A DNA stretch of 64,000 nucleotides from Psilocybe azurescens (taxonomy: Eukaryota > Basidiomycota > Agaricomycetes > Agaricales > Agrocybaceae): the NCBI GenBank assembly GCA_023853785.1, contig JAJIRX010000496.1, forward strand, positions 248,001 to 312,000, read 5' to 3'. The position numbers and the translations under genes were made by a program. This document shows, piece by piece, positions 26,382-37,695 of this stretch (positions are counted from its first letter, which is position 1; each line of letters begins with the position of its first letter). The notes under the pieces were generated by a model. That model saw only the letters and a program-made list of their open reading frames with translations. It was not told the DNA's origin and ran no database searches.

Positions 26382-28062
26382 ATGAGATTGGGGGTCGAGG
26401 TCGACGACTCTGACTGCAGCGGCCACATGACGGATCCTCGGTTGAGCACGGTCTATGATTACTCAAACCTCAGGCTACACCCAGATGGCACCCGTGTATA
26501 CCAGAAGGAGGTCAATTTCAGACCAGACCTCGCCAAAATCACCGTGCAGGGTCCGCGCTCGAGTTGGATCGCACGAGACGCGGGTGGGTCTGGCAAGATA
26601 CGCAAGTCTAGAACACGAGTGAAGAATCCTTTGGAACAAGCCAAGGACGATGAACAGGGAGAAGACTTGGATAGCTCTGCGGAAAGGAGGAATTCCCGGA
26701 GGTTGATGAGAAACCGTCTGACGCAGATGACGAAGGGGAGGACGAGGACGAGGACGAATCTGTAGGCAAGAAACGCAAGCCGAAACGATTTAACCCTTTA
26801 GTTCCGAAACGACAAAAGTTTGCGGCTGATTATGACTATCTGCGGGACGCGTCGTCGTCTACCCAATCACCACCACCACCACCACACGCTGGCCCGTCGA
26901 CTGAGACGACTGCCAATGACGCTGCTGCCAGCCCTAACCAAGGCCCGAGCGAACTGGATCTTCCCGATCCTTCTCCCGTACGTTTTTTTCCATTCCAGAC
27001 ATATGAGGACTTCTACTGCTACGTCGTGTTGAATATCCATCTCATTTTCATCTCATCTAGGATCTCTTGAAATGCATCCACAGATACGCAGCAGAATTCT
27101 ATACAGAGCGCGGGCAGCTGCTCAATATCTCACGGAAAGACCGTAAGAAACGCAAGGCGCTTGCTCGGCGAAGACTAAGACAGCGGGAGAGACAGGTCCG
27201 CGTGCACAAGGCGCGCGTGAACCCGGGCTCAGACTCGTCAGAATGGAGCGATTCGGATTCAGAATCGCATTCAGAGAAGAAGATTCTGACTCTGATTCTT
27301 CTGAGACAGGGTCAGGTGAAAACTCTGAAGAAGACGAAGACAAAGACGAGGATGAGGACGCGAATGAGAATGAGAATGAGAATGGGGACGAGGACGCAGA
27401 GGCGAACGTACCAAAAAGACAGCAAAGGGAAATCAAAGTCCCGCAAAGGGATCCAGTTAAAAAAATCCGAGAAGCGCTACACGGACATGTACAAGATGTT
27501 CGACGGGACCGCTATCTTGGCTCTAGGTCAGTCTGCGCTCCTTATCACTGATTATTCTATTCTGTGCTGCTGTAGTGGTGAATATTCTTCTGAATTGACT
27601 TTTTTCTTTCTTTCTTTTTGGTTACTATGTAGGAATGCTGGTCCAAGAACAGATAGCGCAGATGCTCAATCCCGAGATGCCTGCGGGCTGGAAAGACGAG
27701 ATGGAGAGGGTCTTCGGGGGCTTTCAACGTCAGGGCCAGTAAACAATGTACGAGGCGATATTTCGGACGGAGATATCGGTGAAGAAGATGACGAGGACGA
27801 GGATGGGGACAAAGAAGAAGAAAGCAGCGGAGAAGACGATGGAGATCACGAAGAAGAAGAAGAAAGCGAAGCAGAAGACAACGAAGGCGAAGACGAGAAC
27901 CACGACGAACATACGGCTCAAATCCATACCCAACCCAATCATGGCAGCACAACGACACCTACAACACCTCTTGGGTCTGACAATGACATACCCATGGCCA
28001 CGGCTGTGGAAAATGGGACCGAAAAAACATCATCGCCTAACCCCAACGATGTTTCTCATTAG
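26382..28062 (+). CDS. acidic nuclear-type protein, family not recognised
   Basis: I do not recognise this family. The frame starts MRLGVEVDDSDCSGHMTD; a basic KKRKPKRF patch (possible nuclear signal) is at about 26,770-26,790. After an intron at about 26,980-27,060 comes a well-formed segment DLLKCIHRYAAEFYTERG, then Ser/Asp/Glu-rich repeats, KRYTDMYKMFDGTAILALG, a second intron (27,526-27,636), and MLVQEQIAQMLNPEMPAGW. A Glu/Asp-rich tail leads to TAG at 28,062. The two hydrophobic-amphipathic blocks look like a conserved core; the rest is low complexity. The frame changes several times at short runs (for instance AAA at 26,683-26,685 and GGG at 27,733-27,735). Without correction the protein would stop at about 27,741. 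Could be chromatin or rRNA-gene related by composition, but that is a guess. Confidence 0.55.
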
Positions 28063-28681
28063 AGTGTCACACACCGACTACAGACCACGGCCTCTCCCTC
28101 CGCCGCCGCCGACGAACAGTAAAGCAAAGCCTACATATGTAGCCGAATCGGAATGAAAGAACGGACATGCCGCCAATCGCACATCCAGGTACCGGGAAGG
28201 ACTTAAGGAAACCTTCACATTTTGTTATGTATCACACCTCCTCTCCTCTTGCTTTCTTGCTTTCTGTTGGAAAGAGATATGCCATAAGGACGAATCTCTG
28301 AGACGTCGGTACGTTCTCATCGGTGTGCTCACGATTCTTCAGTCAGAATTCTGATATTTAAATCAAGATCGCAGATTGTTGTTGTTGGAATACTTTCATG
28401 CATGGATTCTTTGCTCGATTTCCGATGCTCGATTCCCGGCTACGGACACACTGGACGCGTGCGTGGTTTCCACGCAAAGAGCGGTCCGTCTGCGATAGCA
28501 CCGCTGTTCCCTGGGTCGATATTACGGGATGCGTGTTTTGGGGTGTTGGGGGTTACGAGGTGGGTTACGAGGTGCAGAAAAAGCAGGGTGTTGAGGCTTG
28601 AAACGACCGCATGGTTGGGTTCGAGCATTATGTATAATTCAGACGTATAAAATAGAAAGGGGAAAAAAAACGGCATAACGA
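28063..28681. other. convergent 3' spacer, no gene
   Basis: About 620 bp between two convergent genes. No conserved frame seen; a short duplication GTTACGAGGTGG(G)TTACGAGGTG is present near 28,552-28,575. Confidence 0.45.
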
Positions 28682-29426
28682 CTAAGAAGCGGAAGTGAAC
28701 TTGTCGGATTGCTGTTTCCCGAGCATTTTGAGTGTTTCCGACGTGGTGGGTGTGGACGGGTTGAAGTCTGGTGGCAGGGTGCCGTCATCCCAGCTGCGCA
28801 TGATGTTCCCGCCGACGATGCCCATGCGGTGCGCGGGGAAGATCTTGAGGCGCTCGAGGCGGCGCTCACGCAGTTTGTTCTTGGGTAACATGCCTGACAC
28901 TGCGTGACGGATGATCTATATACGCGAACGCACGAACGTGAACGTGAACGTGAAAGAGAATGGGAACGCGTGAATGACACGATCACAGAGCAGATTCGTT
29001 CACGCACCTCATCGGGGTTCTTCCCCATCATGTCCTTGTAAGGCGTCTCCTTCAATCCACCAGGGTACATCGAGTGTTTTCGGAAGAGCAGCTGCTCTGC
29101 CTTCCTTCCCGTAACCTTAACCTTTTTAGAGTTGGTAACGACCACATAGTCTCCGCAGTCCACTGTTTTTTATTTTCATACGTCAGTGGGCGTCTTAGGA
29201 AAAACCAGGGTGTTCTGCGCACCACTGGGGTCGTATATGGGCTTGTGCTTGCCCATCAGCACCAGGGCGATTCTTTCGGCGAGTTTACCCAGAATACGGT
29301 CGCTTGCATCAACATGATGCCAAACTCTGGCATAGGCAAGAGCAGTCTACAGAACAAAAGGATAAGAATCTGTTCTCTCAAGAATATAACATATGTTGAA
29401 CATACATTGCCGACGGCTTGAGACAT
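28682..29426 (-). CDS. MRPL23: Mitochondrial ribosomal protein uL13m (L13)
   Basis: Large-subunit protein of the mitochondrial ribosome. The first exon is short, MSQAVGN (ATG 29,424-29,426), followed by an intron and [20 protein letters not shown] donor GTGCGC placed inside ...YDPS gives [15 protein letters not shown], the conserved L13 core; using the later GT would not keep the frame. Next come [19 protein letters not shown], an intron, [20 protein letters not shown] and KIFPAHRMG. The bacterial L13 signature region is complete. A C-terminal extension of about 45 residues ends in TSAS then TAG at 28,682. No separate mitochondrial presequence is obvious, as in other fungal uL13m proteins. 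Confidence 0.93.
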
Positions 29427-31620
29427 AGCTTAGAGGACGACGACGTGAACGTTGGCGACAACCCAACGCCAATGATTTCTATTCGCGCCGAGCATTTTTT
29501 CCCACGAAAATGAGGACAAACCCTATTTCAGGCCATCATGACCAGACCCCAAAACAGGACATTTTATTTTATTCTCTAGCTCTCTTTCTCTTTCTCTCTC
29601 GCGGAAGCCCATTGAGTTCTCGTAAACCACGAGAATATTCTTAAAATTTGCTTGACGATAGTCGCACTTTCCGACCCCGTTACCAAAGATAATCATGCCA
29701 TAAATATTTCCCCACAGCGCCCCAGAGTTGAATTTCGATAACAGTGGTATATATGTACGTCCACATGTTTCGCCGAATACCAGTTGTAAAATCTCATCAA
29801 GCCTTTTCTCTTGTTCAAGTTTCATTGCTGAGTAAAGAATTCAGTCTCTCACTGTGTACTTGGTAGTTCACGCGACGCTCGCAGGCAATTGGCTGATATT
29901 CTCGGACCTCACACTTCAAGAACAACCCTCAAAACTGAATATCTTTCCTTGCCCTCTCTGCTGCTGCCGATTTATATCATGCCATAACGCCGCCACTGAC
30001 TTCCCGATCTTGCGCTTGAAACATTTGATATCGTCCTCGCAATCGCGCGGGCGATGCACAAGCATAACTTTCTCCAGGATCTTTTACACTGTATTCAGAT
30101 TCTGAATACATGAGTATTTGGTTTTTTTCGTTGGAGCTCAGCCACAAGCCCATTCGCGCTCTTGTGCTCTCACACAGTACCTTGGCTTGGTGTCGACGCG
30201 TCATGTATTTCAGTGCACTGGCTGTGCTTTCCGCGGCTGTAAGGAGCTGTTTCTGTCAACGTCCATCCTCGTGTCTGTAGGGTCCATCACCTCGCTCTTT
30301 TCGTGGTAAAAAAGTCTGTTTATCCACTGTGGCTCAGGCATCCATATTGATTCCCGGAGGGACCCTCTTCAAGTTCATTGGCACTCACCGTACGGACTTT
30401 TCCACATTACCACGTATCGCATCGTATCGTATCGGGTTCGCTTGCCAGGCAACATCGCGATTCTCAAAAACTAATTATGCATATCGCTTCCTATCTTATC
30501 ACAAGTCCTTGATCCGAACCAGTCAAAAATCTAGCATCTAAAATAGCTCTTTATGTTTGGCTTATCGCCTTGGGTGCGGCAACATCGTGTGTGACTACTG
30601 TCGAAATTCATCTATTAAGCAGGTGAAATACCATGCCTGTGTACTTTGCGTCATCGACCAGGGATCTATTTTGCTTTATGCGGATGGTTGCCTTTTTGGT
30701 TGAGTCTTGACCGCGGCGAGTCCTATGGGATTAGATTGCAAACACCTTCATTCGTGTGCGTGCGACTCGGTTCTCTCCGTGGGGAGGCTCCATCCACACA
30801 TTGCTAGCAGCCAGGATCTCAGCAGTGCTTCGCAGGAAAATTCCGTTTAGATCGCCACACTTTGTATGCCTTCCAATCTTTCATGTACATGCCAGGCGCG
30901 TCAAAGTCGTCTTAATCACTCGTCCCCCCCTCGTGGATGTCCTTCACACCAAATTTTCTAAAGACAGCCTGATATGGTCAAGGGGCTGTACTTGCACCCA
31001 CACGAGGCTCCTCACACCGACTTCCAACAAAATGAAACCAGCTCAAAAAATCTGGTTAACGAACTCCGGTCGGGTTTCATTCATTCGGACTCAAACGTTA
31101 AAGAAGCTTCCCGTATCTCCAATTCCAATTCAACCAAACCTCCCAGTCAAGTTCAGCACCCGCACATACTTACCACACGATCAGGTCAAAGTCAAGATCA
31201 AATTGCATTCGAATTCTTTCTTTTGGCCCAGTAGGCACGCCACGTACGCACTGCGGCACAGAGGCCGCCATCCATATCATATCATATTGATCTCTCGCCA
31301 TGCGTTCATTGGACACATTCTGTTCATTTCTCAAGGGTCTCTCAGAATAGCATTTCATTCATTTCAGAAGTTTCCTTCTGAAGCTGGATCAGATCACGTT
31401 TGAACCAAACAAACTGGCGCGTGCGCACGTAGGTCGCGGTTCTCTTCTATTCGGTGATGAGCGCCAGTCAGTTACTTGTTTATTTCAGTGTTGCCAGTGC
31501 TCAGGCTGTCTTGTATCAACCTCGGGGAGCGCAACTCCGCAGTGCCCGTGCCCGTGCCCCGTGCACACGCGCTTTTCTTTATTTCTAATTCACGGCGAAC
31601 GTATGTTTAAAATTGGTCCT

Positions 31621-31834
31621 TTCTCACTTGCTTACTTACACTGCCTTTAGTAATCCATCTCTGGGGCTGCCTTCTGAACTGGATGACTGACTGGCAGTGT
31701 TTTGTGTCAACGGCTCGAATTCTCTTTCTCACTTGCTTACATTGCCTTTAGTAATCCATCTCCATCTCTGGGGCTGCCTTCCGAAATGGATGACTGACTG
31801 GCAGTCTTGAGATCCCAACGGCTCAAGGAATTCT
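31621..31834 (+). repeat. direct duplication, two copies of about 105 bp
   Basis: Copy A spans about 31,621-31,722 and copy B about 31,726-31,834. Both run from TTCTCACTTGCTTAC through CTTTAGTAATCCATCTC, GGGGCTGCCTTC and ATGGATGACTGACTGGCAG-like sequence to AACGGCTC...GAATTCT. They differ by small indels (an extra CATCTC in B) and a few substitutions. Confidence 0.85.
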
Positions 31835-32935
31835 TTCGCTTCTGACATGAAATGGAATCCCTCAACCCTCACCAATTTTAGAGTTCCAGGAAAAGTAGGT
31901 AAGTAAGCGGTATTCTCTTTCATTAATCAAGATGGTGCCTGATAAATCAAGCAGCCCTGCGATACCATATCCGACTGTGTGGGACGCCGTACTCCCTGCA
32001 GGGACTGGAGCTCAGCTGAAGGATCGAAGGAAGAACAGTTGTTGCAGCGACCGCTATCTATAACTGGCACCGAATCTAAATTTCATTGTCAGGGGTGCCA
32101 CCGGCGTGCTCGAAATAAACTCAATCTTTTATTTCTCTGAGTGGTGGGGTTTATCTGATTCTGATTGTCTTGTGTATTTATCGGCTTTCTTGCCACTAGC
32201 ACTTTCGGCGATCATGATGATGATCGTGCCAGTGATCAACGACAGCGGCAGCAGCCCTGCTCGCTTTCAGGAAAAAAAGGTTAAGCAGACAGGCTGGCAG
32301 GCAGGCACCAGATGTATCGAATGATGATGATATCAGAACACACAGGGCAGCGTCCTCTTCGTGTCAGTGAGTTTTGTATTGAAATACTTGGGAACCTTGG
32401 AGAAGGGCTGATAGATAGATTTACTTACCTACCTACTAACTTCCATCCATCATTTTTTGTTTCGTTGAACTTGGCACTGTACGTACTACTTCATCGGGTT
32501 ACACATTCACGATTACATCTTTCGCTCAGCTGATTTCATGTTGCATTTTTTTTTTTACAGTCCTGGGAGTCTGTTTCAGACGACGCTTCTTGTGCCTTAT
32601 TATTGCTCTTTCTCTTTATCTCTTTGCCGGTGTTAACTGCTTCTCAAGGATGTTGCCGACTGCGTTCTCAACTTCGTGGATTATACTTGCTGCTACTGTC
32701 ATTCGAATTCGAATTTCGAACTCGTGGCTAACGCAACTTGAATTCGCAGCTGTCAAGATGCCAACACGTCGACACACGGGCAGCCTCTATCCCAGGCTTA
32801 AATAAAGGACGGGTTCTGGTATAAATAATATCTATACAACCATGATCCATTAAATGAATCAGCATCTTTCTCTGATTCTCTGCAAATTCTCTGATTCGAG
32901 CTGGTATGTAAGCCGGCCTTAAGGTACCAAGAGGC

Positions 32936-32980
32936 TTCTTTTTTCTTTCTTTTTCTTTCTTTTTTTCTTCTTTTTTAGGG
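32936..32980 (+). repeat. polypyrimidine (CTTT)n tract
   Basis: Low-complexity run of TTTCTTTCTTTTT units ending in TTTTTTAGGG. Simple sequence; no function inferred. Confidence 0.7.
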
Positions 32981-33304
32981 ATTCAAGTCAGGGAATTGGG
33001 GTGGAATTTCGGATTGCATTTCGGATGGATTTATTCTAACCGAGTTGGAACGAGTGTAGCATGACTCATGAGGTTTTAATCAGCACTTCGAATCGGCGCA
33101 AGTTGGTCCAGGAATTAGGCGCCGACAGCGGCCTGGTCGCAACTGAGGCGCCGCTTTGTCATACTGCAAAAAAACAGATCATTTGGCTTTTGATTAAAGT
33201 TCGTCTGACGGATTTCTTCAAGATCTATCTTTTATTTTTAGATTTTTGGAATTTTTTGAGCATTTTTCCAATAGAATTTCCGTAATATGTTAGACTACAT
33301 AGGA

Positions 33305-33880
33305 CTAATCTAAAGACGATGTCATGTTCCCCTATCAAACAATCCCTCAATCATTTCAAACGTTCGTTAGAACAGCGCCACACCCAAAACACTTCAACAT
33401 AGAGATTTAACAAGGCAAAAAAGCCACACATATGCATAGCATCAGTATCATTACGATTGAGATTGAATATTCATTCGCCCAAGTAAAAGACACTACTAAC
33501 ACCACCCTACTCATAATCATGCGTCCGCCACTGGCCTCAGATTCAGAGTATTAGTCTAAAGACGATGTAATGTGGACCCCTCATCAAACAATCCCTCAAT
33601 CATTGAAACGTTCGTTAGAACAGCTCTACACAGCGACCAATCCTTCAAAATGCTTTAACATGCCCGCTCAGTCCTCTGCCGGGCAGCAATGCGAGTCGCG
33701 CACTCAGTAAGCTCGATGCAAAGTCGGGCCCGATAGAAGTAAAATACATAGACATTTAGCAAAACAAAACAAAAAAGTCATACATATGCATAGTATCAGT
33801 ATTATTACGATTGAATATTTATTCACTCAAGTAAAAAACACTCCTAACACCACCCTGGTCATAATCGTACACCCACCACT
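33305..33880 (+). repeat. imperfect tandem duplication related to the NUP42 3' flank
   Basis: Copy 1 (about 33,305-33,530) and copy 2 (about 33,551-33,880) share CTAAAGACGATGT, CAAACAATCCCTCAATCATT, AACGTTCGTTAGAACAGC, CATATGCATAG, CAGTAT.ATTACGATTGA and ACTAACACCACCCT-like blocks. Copy 2 carries about 110 extra bases in its middle. A third, more diverged copy of the second half (TACATAGACATTTAGCAAA onward) starts at 35,311, directly after the Helitron end and next to the NUP42 stop codon. Confidence 0.75.
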
Positions 33881-34071
33881 GGATCATTGGGCTCTTGATT
33901 AAGGTTCATTTGAAGGCTTTCTTCGAGATACCTAGTATATGAAAGAGATCCTACCATTTCGTCATATTTGTCCTGTTCCCTTAAGGAGGAAAACAACGCA
34001 TCATTCTGGGGCTCTATTGTTTTTGCGGTGCTTGGACCCTCTTCTATGACCCTGATTACTTCTCCGCCCAT
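33859..34071 (-). CDS. doubtful small ORF, 70 codons
   Basis: ATG-started frame beginning MGGEVIRVIEEGPSTAKTIE with balanced composition and an acidic, Gln/Asn-containing C-terminal half, ending TGA within the duplicated segment. No family recognised. It may be a fragment left by the local duplication. Confidence 0.2.
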   Translation of the reverse strand: MGGEVIRVIEEGPSTAKTIEPQNDALFSSLREQDKYDEMVGSLSYTRYLEESLQMNLNQEPNDPVVGVRL

Positions 34072-34168
34072 AGATATTTGTTAGTTGTGTCCCAAATATA
34101 TCTCTTATAACAATTGGAGGTAGTGTTTCTCACAGGGCTAGAAGAGACATTCTCATTGGCTGCTTAGA

Positions 34169-35310
34169 TCTATCTATATAACGGTTTCTCCCACGGGAGC
34201 TTTCGAAAAGAGCAGTTATAGTACACGTCGAGTCCTAGTGCGTTCTCCTCTCTCAACTGCCATCTTCAACTTTCTCTTTCCGAACTAACGAAATCTGGCG
34301 CTCTTATCCTTGATCAGCTACCTCTTTTATTTCCTCTGTATTATAATATGTGAAGTACACAATACCAATGCACGGTTTTCCCTTCCTCCCATGTGTGATT
34401 TGATTGGCTTTCTTTCTAAACTGACGGTAGAATGCCTTTCTTTCTGGAGTCCAAGTGGCGTGTCCTCGCACTCGGCAAACTCTTCGAGAACTCGCTCGAA
34501 ATGTTGATGAATTGCCTCCCCATCGCGTTCCTCCTGCAAGGCCATTGACACCCACGCCTCTTCCTGGATATGTAGAGAGAACGAGGGCAGCGTACGTTCC
34601 TGAAATCGGAGCTCTCGCAATGTGGACCTTCAAAATTCTCCTCGACGCCGCGGTTCCAATGGCACACAGGATGAACATTTAGTGCCTGTCACTTCGACTT
34701 CTCGGAGTAGGTTTATTTAACATTACTCTCTGGAGTCTGTGCAACACCGTTCAATTCCCCCGACGCTACCCTCTTATCTCACCTCCTGCTCAACTACCAC
34801 GCGCTTCCAGTATTCTTGGTCAACCCTGTCCAAGGTCGTTAGCTCAAACACGCTGTGAAGAACGCGGGAGCGTAATATGCAACAACTCGCACCGACTCTG
34901 CCTAACATTGAGCCTGCAATTAACACTATCCAATTGTCGGCACCTCCGCCAACTCAAACCGAAGGGAACAATTGTACAGTAACTTTTTTCCTGATCATTT
35001 TCGCCGTACTGATATCGTCCATAGCTCTCACAGACGTAGCAGCGAATGCAGGCCCTATTCAGCTGGCGACTCCTCCTTCTACCCAACCTGATGTAAGCAC
35101 CGGAAAGCAGGTGCAGCGAGTTCCAGTGTACATATTTTATTGCCCCATGATGCTGTTGATTCATTTACAATGGATGTAGTATATATATGACGAGGTCCTA
35201 TCAGATTAAACTTATGTATCTAATTTCATAGCAAGTAGTGTAGATGACAGGGGTCTTGGGTTTAATAAATTTTTTTGAACAACGCCGTGCAACGCACGGG
35301 TATCTGCTAG
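34169..35310 (+). mobile_element. Helitron-like element, non-autonomous, 1.14 kb
   Basis: The 3' end is convincing: a 6-bp hairpin CCGTGC-AAC-GCACGG (35,285-35,299), a 7-base spacer and CTAG (35,307-35,310), followed by T. This is the canonical Helitron terminus, which inserts between A and T. The host T and the bases after it (TACATAGACATTTAGC) match the uninterrupted copy at about 33,743, where the sequence is AATACATAGAC, as expected for an empty A/T site. The 5' end is proposed at TCTATCTATATAACGG (34,169), preceded by A, because Helitrons start with TC and often with TATA-like sequence; this end is less certain. No Rep/helicase is encoded, so it would be non-autonomous. Several overlapping frames in 34,304-34,682 may be cargo. 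Confidence 0.6.
34327..34678 (-). other. possible captured gene fragment inside the Helitron
   Basis: Three frames overlap here. One minus frame contains QEEAWVSMALQEERDGEA and HQHFERVLEEFAECEDTP, which looks like helical protein, then loses coding character. No family recognised. Helitrons often carry host gene fragments; that is the reason for listing it. Confidence 0.25.
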
Positions 35311-35439
35311 TACATAGACATTTAGCAAAGCAAAGCAAAAAAAAGCCGTACATAGAGTATGCAATCGTATTCATCCACTCAAGCAAAAATAACACACTCC
35401 CAACCCCAACACCACCACCCCTCCCCTCCCCACCCCACC

Positions 35440-37625
35440 CTACCGCACCCCAAAAGGGCGGCACCCACTCCGGCACCCGCCCCCACGCAAACCGCTCCCC
35501 GTCCCACGCCTCGCGCGCCCAGCGCGGCTGCATCCCCGCGTACGCGTCCGCCGGCGGCAGCAGCAGGTCGTACGGCGTTTTGTTGGGGATGTATCTGAAT
35601 TTCTCCTGTCTGTATTTGTGTTTGTGTGCCGAATGGCGAAGAGGAGGAAGAAGAGGAGGAGGAAGAGGCGAGGAGCAAGGGTGTAAAGTCGAGTGCGGGG
35701 AGGGCGGTCGGCTTCGAAGAACGTGCGCTGGTGCTGGTGCTGGCGTTGGTGCTGGGGAAGGGGGTTGGACGTCGGCTGTCGGCGTGCCCATCGACACGGA
35801 CTTGGACGGCGTCGTCGCCCCGAACGGGCCCTGCTGCTGCTGCTGGCCGAATGGGCTCTGCGTCTGCGTCTGCGATGGCTGGCCGAACACGCTCCCGCTC
35901 CCACTCCCCTGGGCCGGCTGCCCGAACACACTCTGTCCTTGCGCTGCTGGCTGGCCAAACACACTCTGTGCCTGCCCCTGTCCCTGTCCCTGCCCTTGCT
36001 GCTGGCCAAACACACTTCCACTCTGCTGCGCTTGCGGTACCGGCTGCCCAAACGCGCCCTGCCCGAACACATTTGTACCCGTCCCGCCGCCAAACCCACT
36101 CTGCCCAAAAACACTCCCGCTCGGATTCGTCGCCGTCGCCCCCGCCGCAGGGGCGCACCCACAGGCTGTCCAAACGCCGGTTGCCCGAACACACTCCCCC
36201 TGCACCTCCTCCCGCCCGAGGCGGCACCCAGCCCGAACGCAGACGGCGCGTTGCTCGCAAACGCTGCGCCCCTCCGCCGCCGCCGCCTGCTGTGGGTGCT
36301 GTGGATGGAGCAGCGGGTGCAGTACCCGCAGCGACCCCGAACGGACTCGCCCCGCCCCCGCTGAACGCGCTGAATGCGCCCGACGCGGGCTTTATCATCC
36401 CCTCCCGCTCCCGCCCCCGCCCCGCTGCTGCTGGTTGCCCGAACGCAGGCTGGCCGAACGCAGGTTGGCCAAATACCGAGCCTGTATTGGTGGTGGTGGC
36501 GGGATTGAGGGCGGAAGAGGAAGAGGACGGCGCAGGCTGCCCGAACGCAGGCTGTCCGAACACCGACGTCCCCGTCCCCGCCGTGCCTGTGAGATTCGCG
36601 AATGCCGACGTGGGTTTAGTGCCGAATGCAGAGCCGGAGGAGCCAGTGCCGAATGCGGGACTGGACCCGAAGGGCGAGGGTGTGCTGGTGAGGTTCCCGA
36701 ATGCGGAGGTCGTGGTTGTGTTGGATGGGGTGCCGAATGCTGAGGTCGTGGTTGTGGTTGGGTTGGCGGGGCCGCCGAATACTGATGTTGTGCCCGGCTT
36801 TGTTGCCCGTGGCGGCGGCGGCGGCGATGACGGAGGTGATCTTGCTCTGCTTGTACGCCTGTTCGTAGGCCAGTTCGGAGTTGGCTCTTGCATTCTGAAT
36901 AAACAGTTAATGAACAATTTTGATGAATGAAATAAAAGGGAAAAGAAAGAGAGGAAAGGGAGGAGAAGAGAGAACGTACAGCGAGCGCCTGGTTCGCAGC
37001 TTCGATCCGCGTCGATTCATAAGATGTCTGTGAATGCAAAACCAGTACGTCAGTCCAACCTGAGATCGGCGTAGCAGACGCATTGAACGCACATATTCGC
37101 CCAAATTCCCGCCTTGATCGCCGCATACGCCTTGACGCGGAGCTCCTCGGGGCACTCGTCGAGCCCGGCGACGAGGAGCGGCTCGTGCTTGTACGGGGCG
37201 TACGAGGAGAGCGGCCAGTTGGGCTTGTCTGTGGATGGGTTCAGGTCGTTGGCGATGTTCGCTGCGCTGTGAGGTGTAGGATTAGATCTGAATCAAGTTG
37301 ATTTTATTATTATTTCGCAGAGAGAACGAACTTGTAGGGCAGCGCGAGCTTGGTGCCCGCGCCTGGGATAGCGGCGTTTCCGGGCTTGTTCCACACGGTG
37401 TTGCCTGTTGAACGGGACATCCAGATGAGTGTTCGAGTGCAACAACAATGAGGACAACAAAAGGCCCGCACCAAAAGCAGACGCCTGCTGTGGGTTCAGC
37501 GGGTGTTCATTCCTGCAGTCGTTTCCGAAGCGGCACTGGCCCCGCAGAAAGTACTGGCATACACCCTGCGCACAGTGTCCGTTAGTTTACCAGTGGCCGT
37601 TGAAAAGAGTCAATGAACTGACCAT
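35440..37625 (-). CDS. NUP42: Nucleoporin NUP42-like (CCCH finger, FG repeats)
   Basis: Nuclear pore protein that docks Gle1 and the mRNA-export helicase Dbp5 at the cytoplasmic face. After the ATG (37,623-37,625) the coding sequence is interrupted at once by an intron; the next exon reads GVCQYFLRGQCRFGNDC and RNEHP, a C3H1 zinc finger like that at the start of NUP42 proteins. NTVWNKPGNAAIPG follows. The middle is an FG domain with many SVFGQPAFGQP, SAFG and PFG repeats (about 36,880-35,850). The C-terminus reads IPNKTPYDLLLPP, FAWGRVPEWVPP and, after removing one base from the run at 35,452-35,455, FGVR then TAG at 35,440: the Gle1-binding end. Two more frame changes lie at 36,150-36,153 and 36,269-36,272. 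Uncorrected, the frame reads through into the Helitron and stops at 35,201. Confidence 0.88.
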
Positions 37626-37695
37626 GAGATGAGAGACACCTGAAGAGAAAGGGATGCTTACATAACCCTGACCTCACTGCACCCAAACGCCCATC
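37626..37695. promoter_or_regulatory. 70-bp divergent promoter of NUP42 and TAF4
   Basis: Only 70 bp separate the two start codons, so 5' untranslated regions and promoter elements must overlap. No TATA box is visible. It contains CACCTGAAGAG and CCTGACCTCACTGCACCC but no motif I can name. Confidence 0.6.

Larger units (their letters stand above)
29427..33304. other. 3.9 kb gene-poor stretch
   Basis: No family recognised on either strand. The frame at 29,523-29,825 (minus, 100 codons, MKLEQEKRLDEILQLVFGE) is the most protein-like but has a simple-repeat-encoded RERERERE stretch. The 215-codon plus frame at 30,756-31,403 begins with GTG, not ATG, and is His/Arg/Ser-rich, so it is probably chance. 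A local duplication and a polypyrimidine tract are listed separately. Confidence 0.4.

Noticed and set aside
29523..29825. 100-codon minus-strand frame with RERERERE stretch
   Set aside because: Part is encoded by a (CTCTTT)n simple repeat; no family recognised. Kept only as a note in the intergenic entry.
30756..31403. 215-codon plus-strand frame in the gene-poor region
   Set aside because: It begins with GTG rather than ATG, is His/Arg/Ser-rich and resembles nothing; probably chance.
35244..36930. Plus-strand frames of 434-499 codons opposite NUP42
   Set aside because: They are Cys/Pro/Arg-rich mirror images of the FG repeats with no domain; GC-rich repeated DNA produces long antisense frames.
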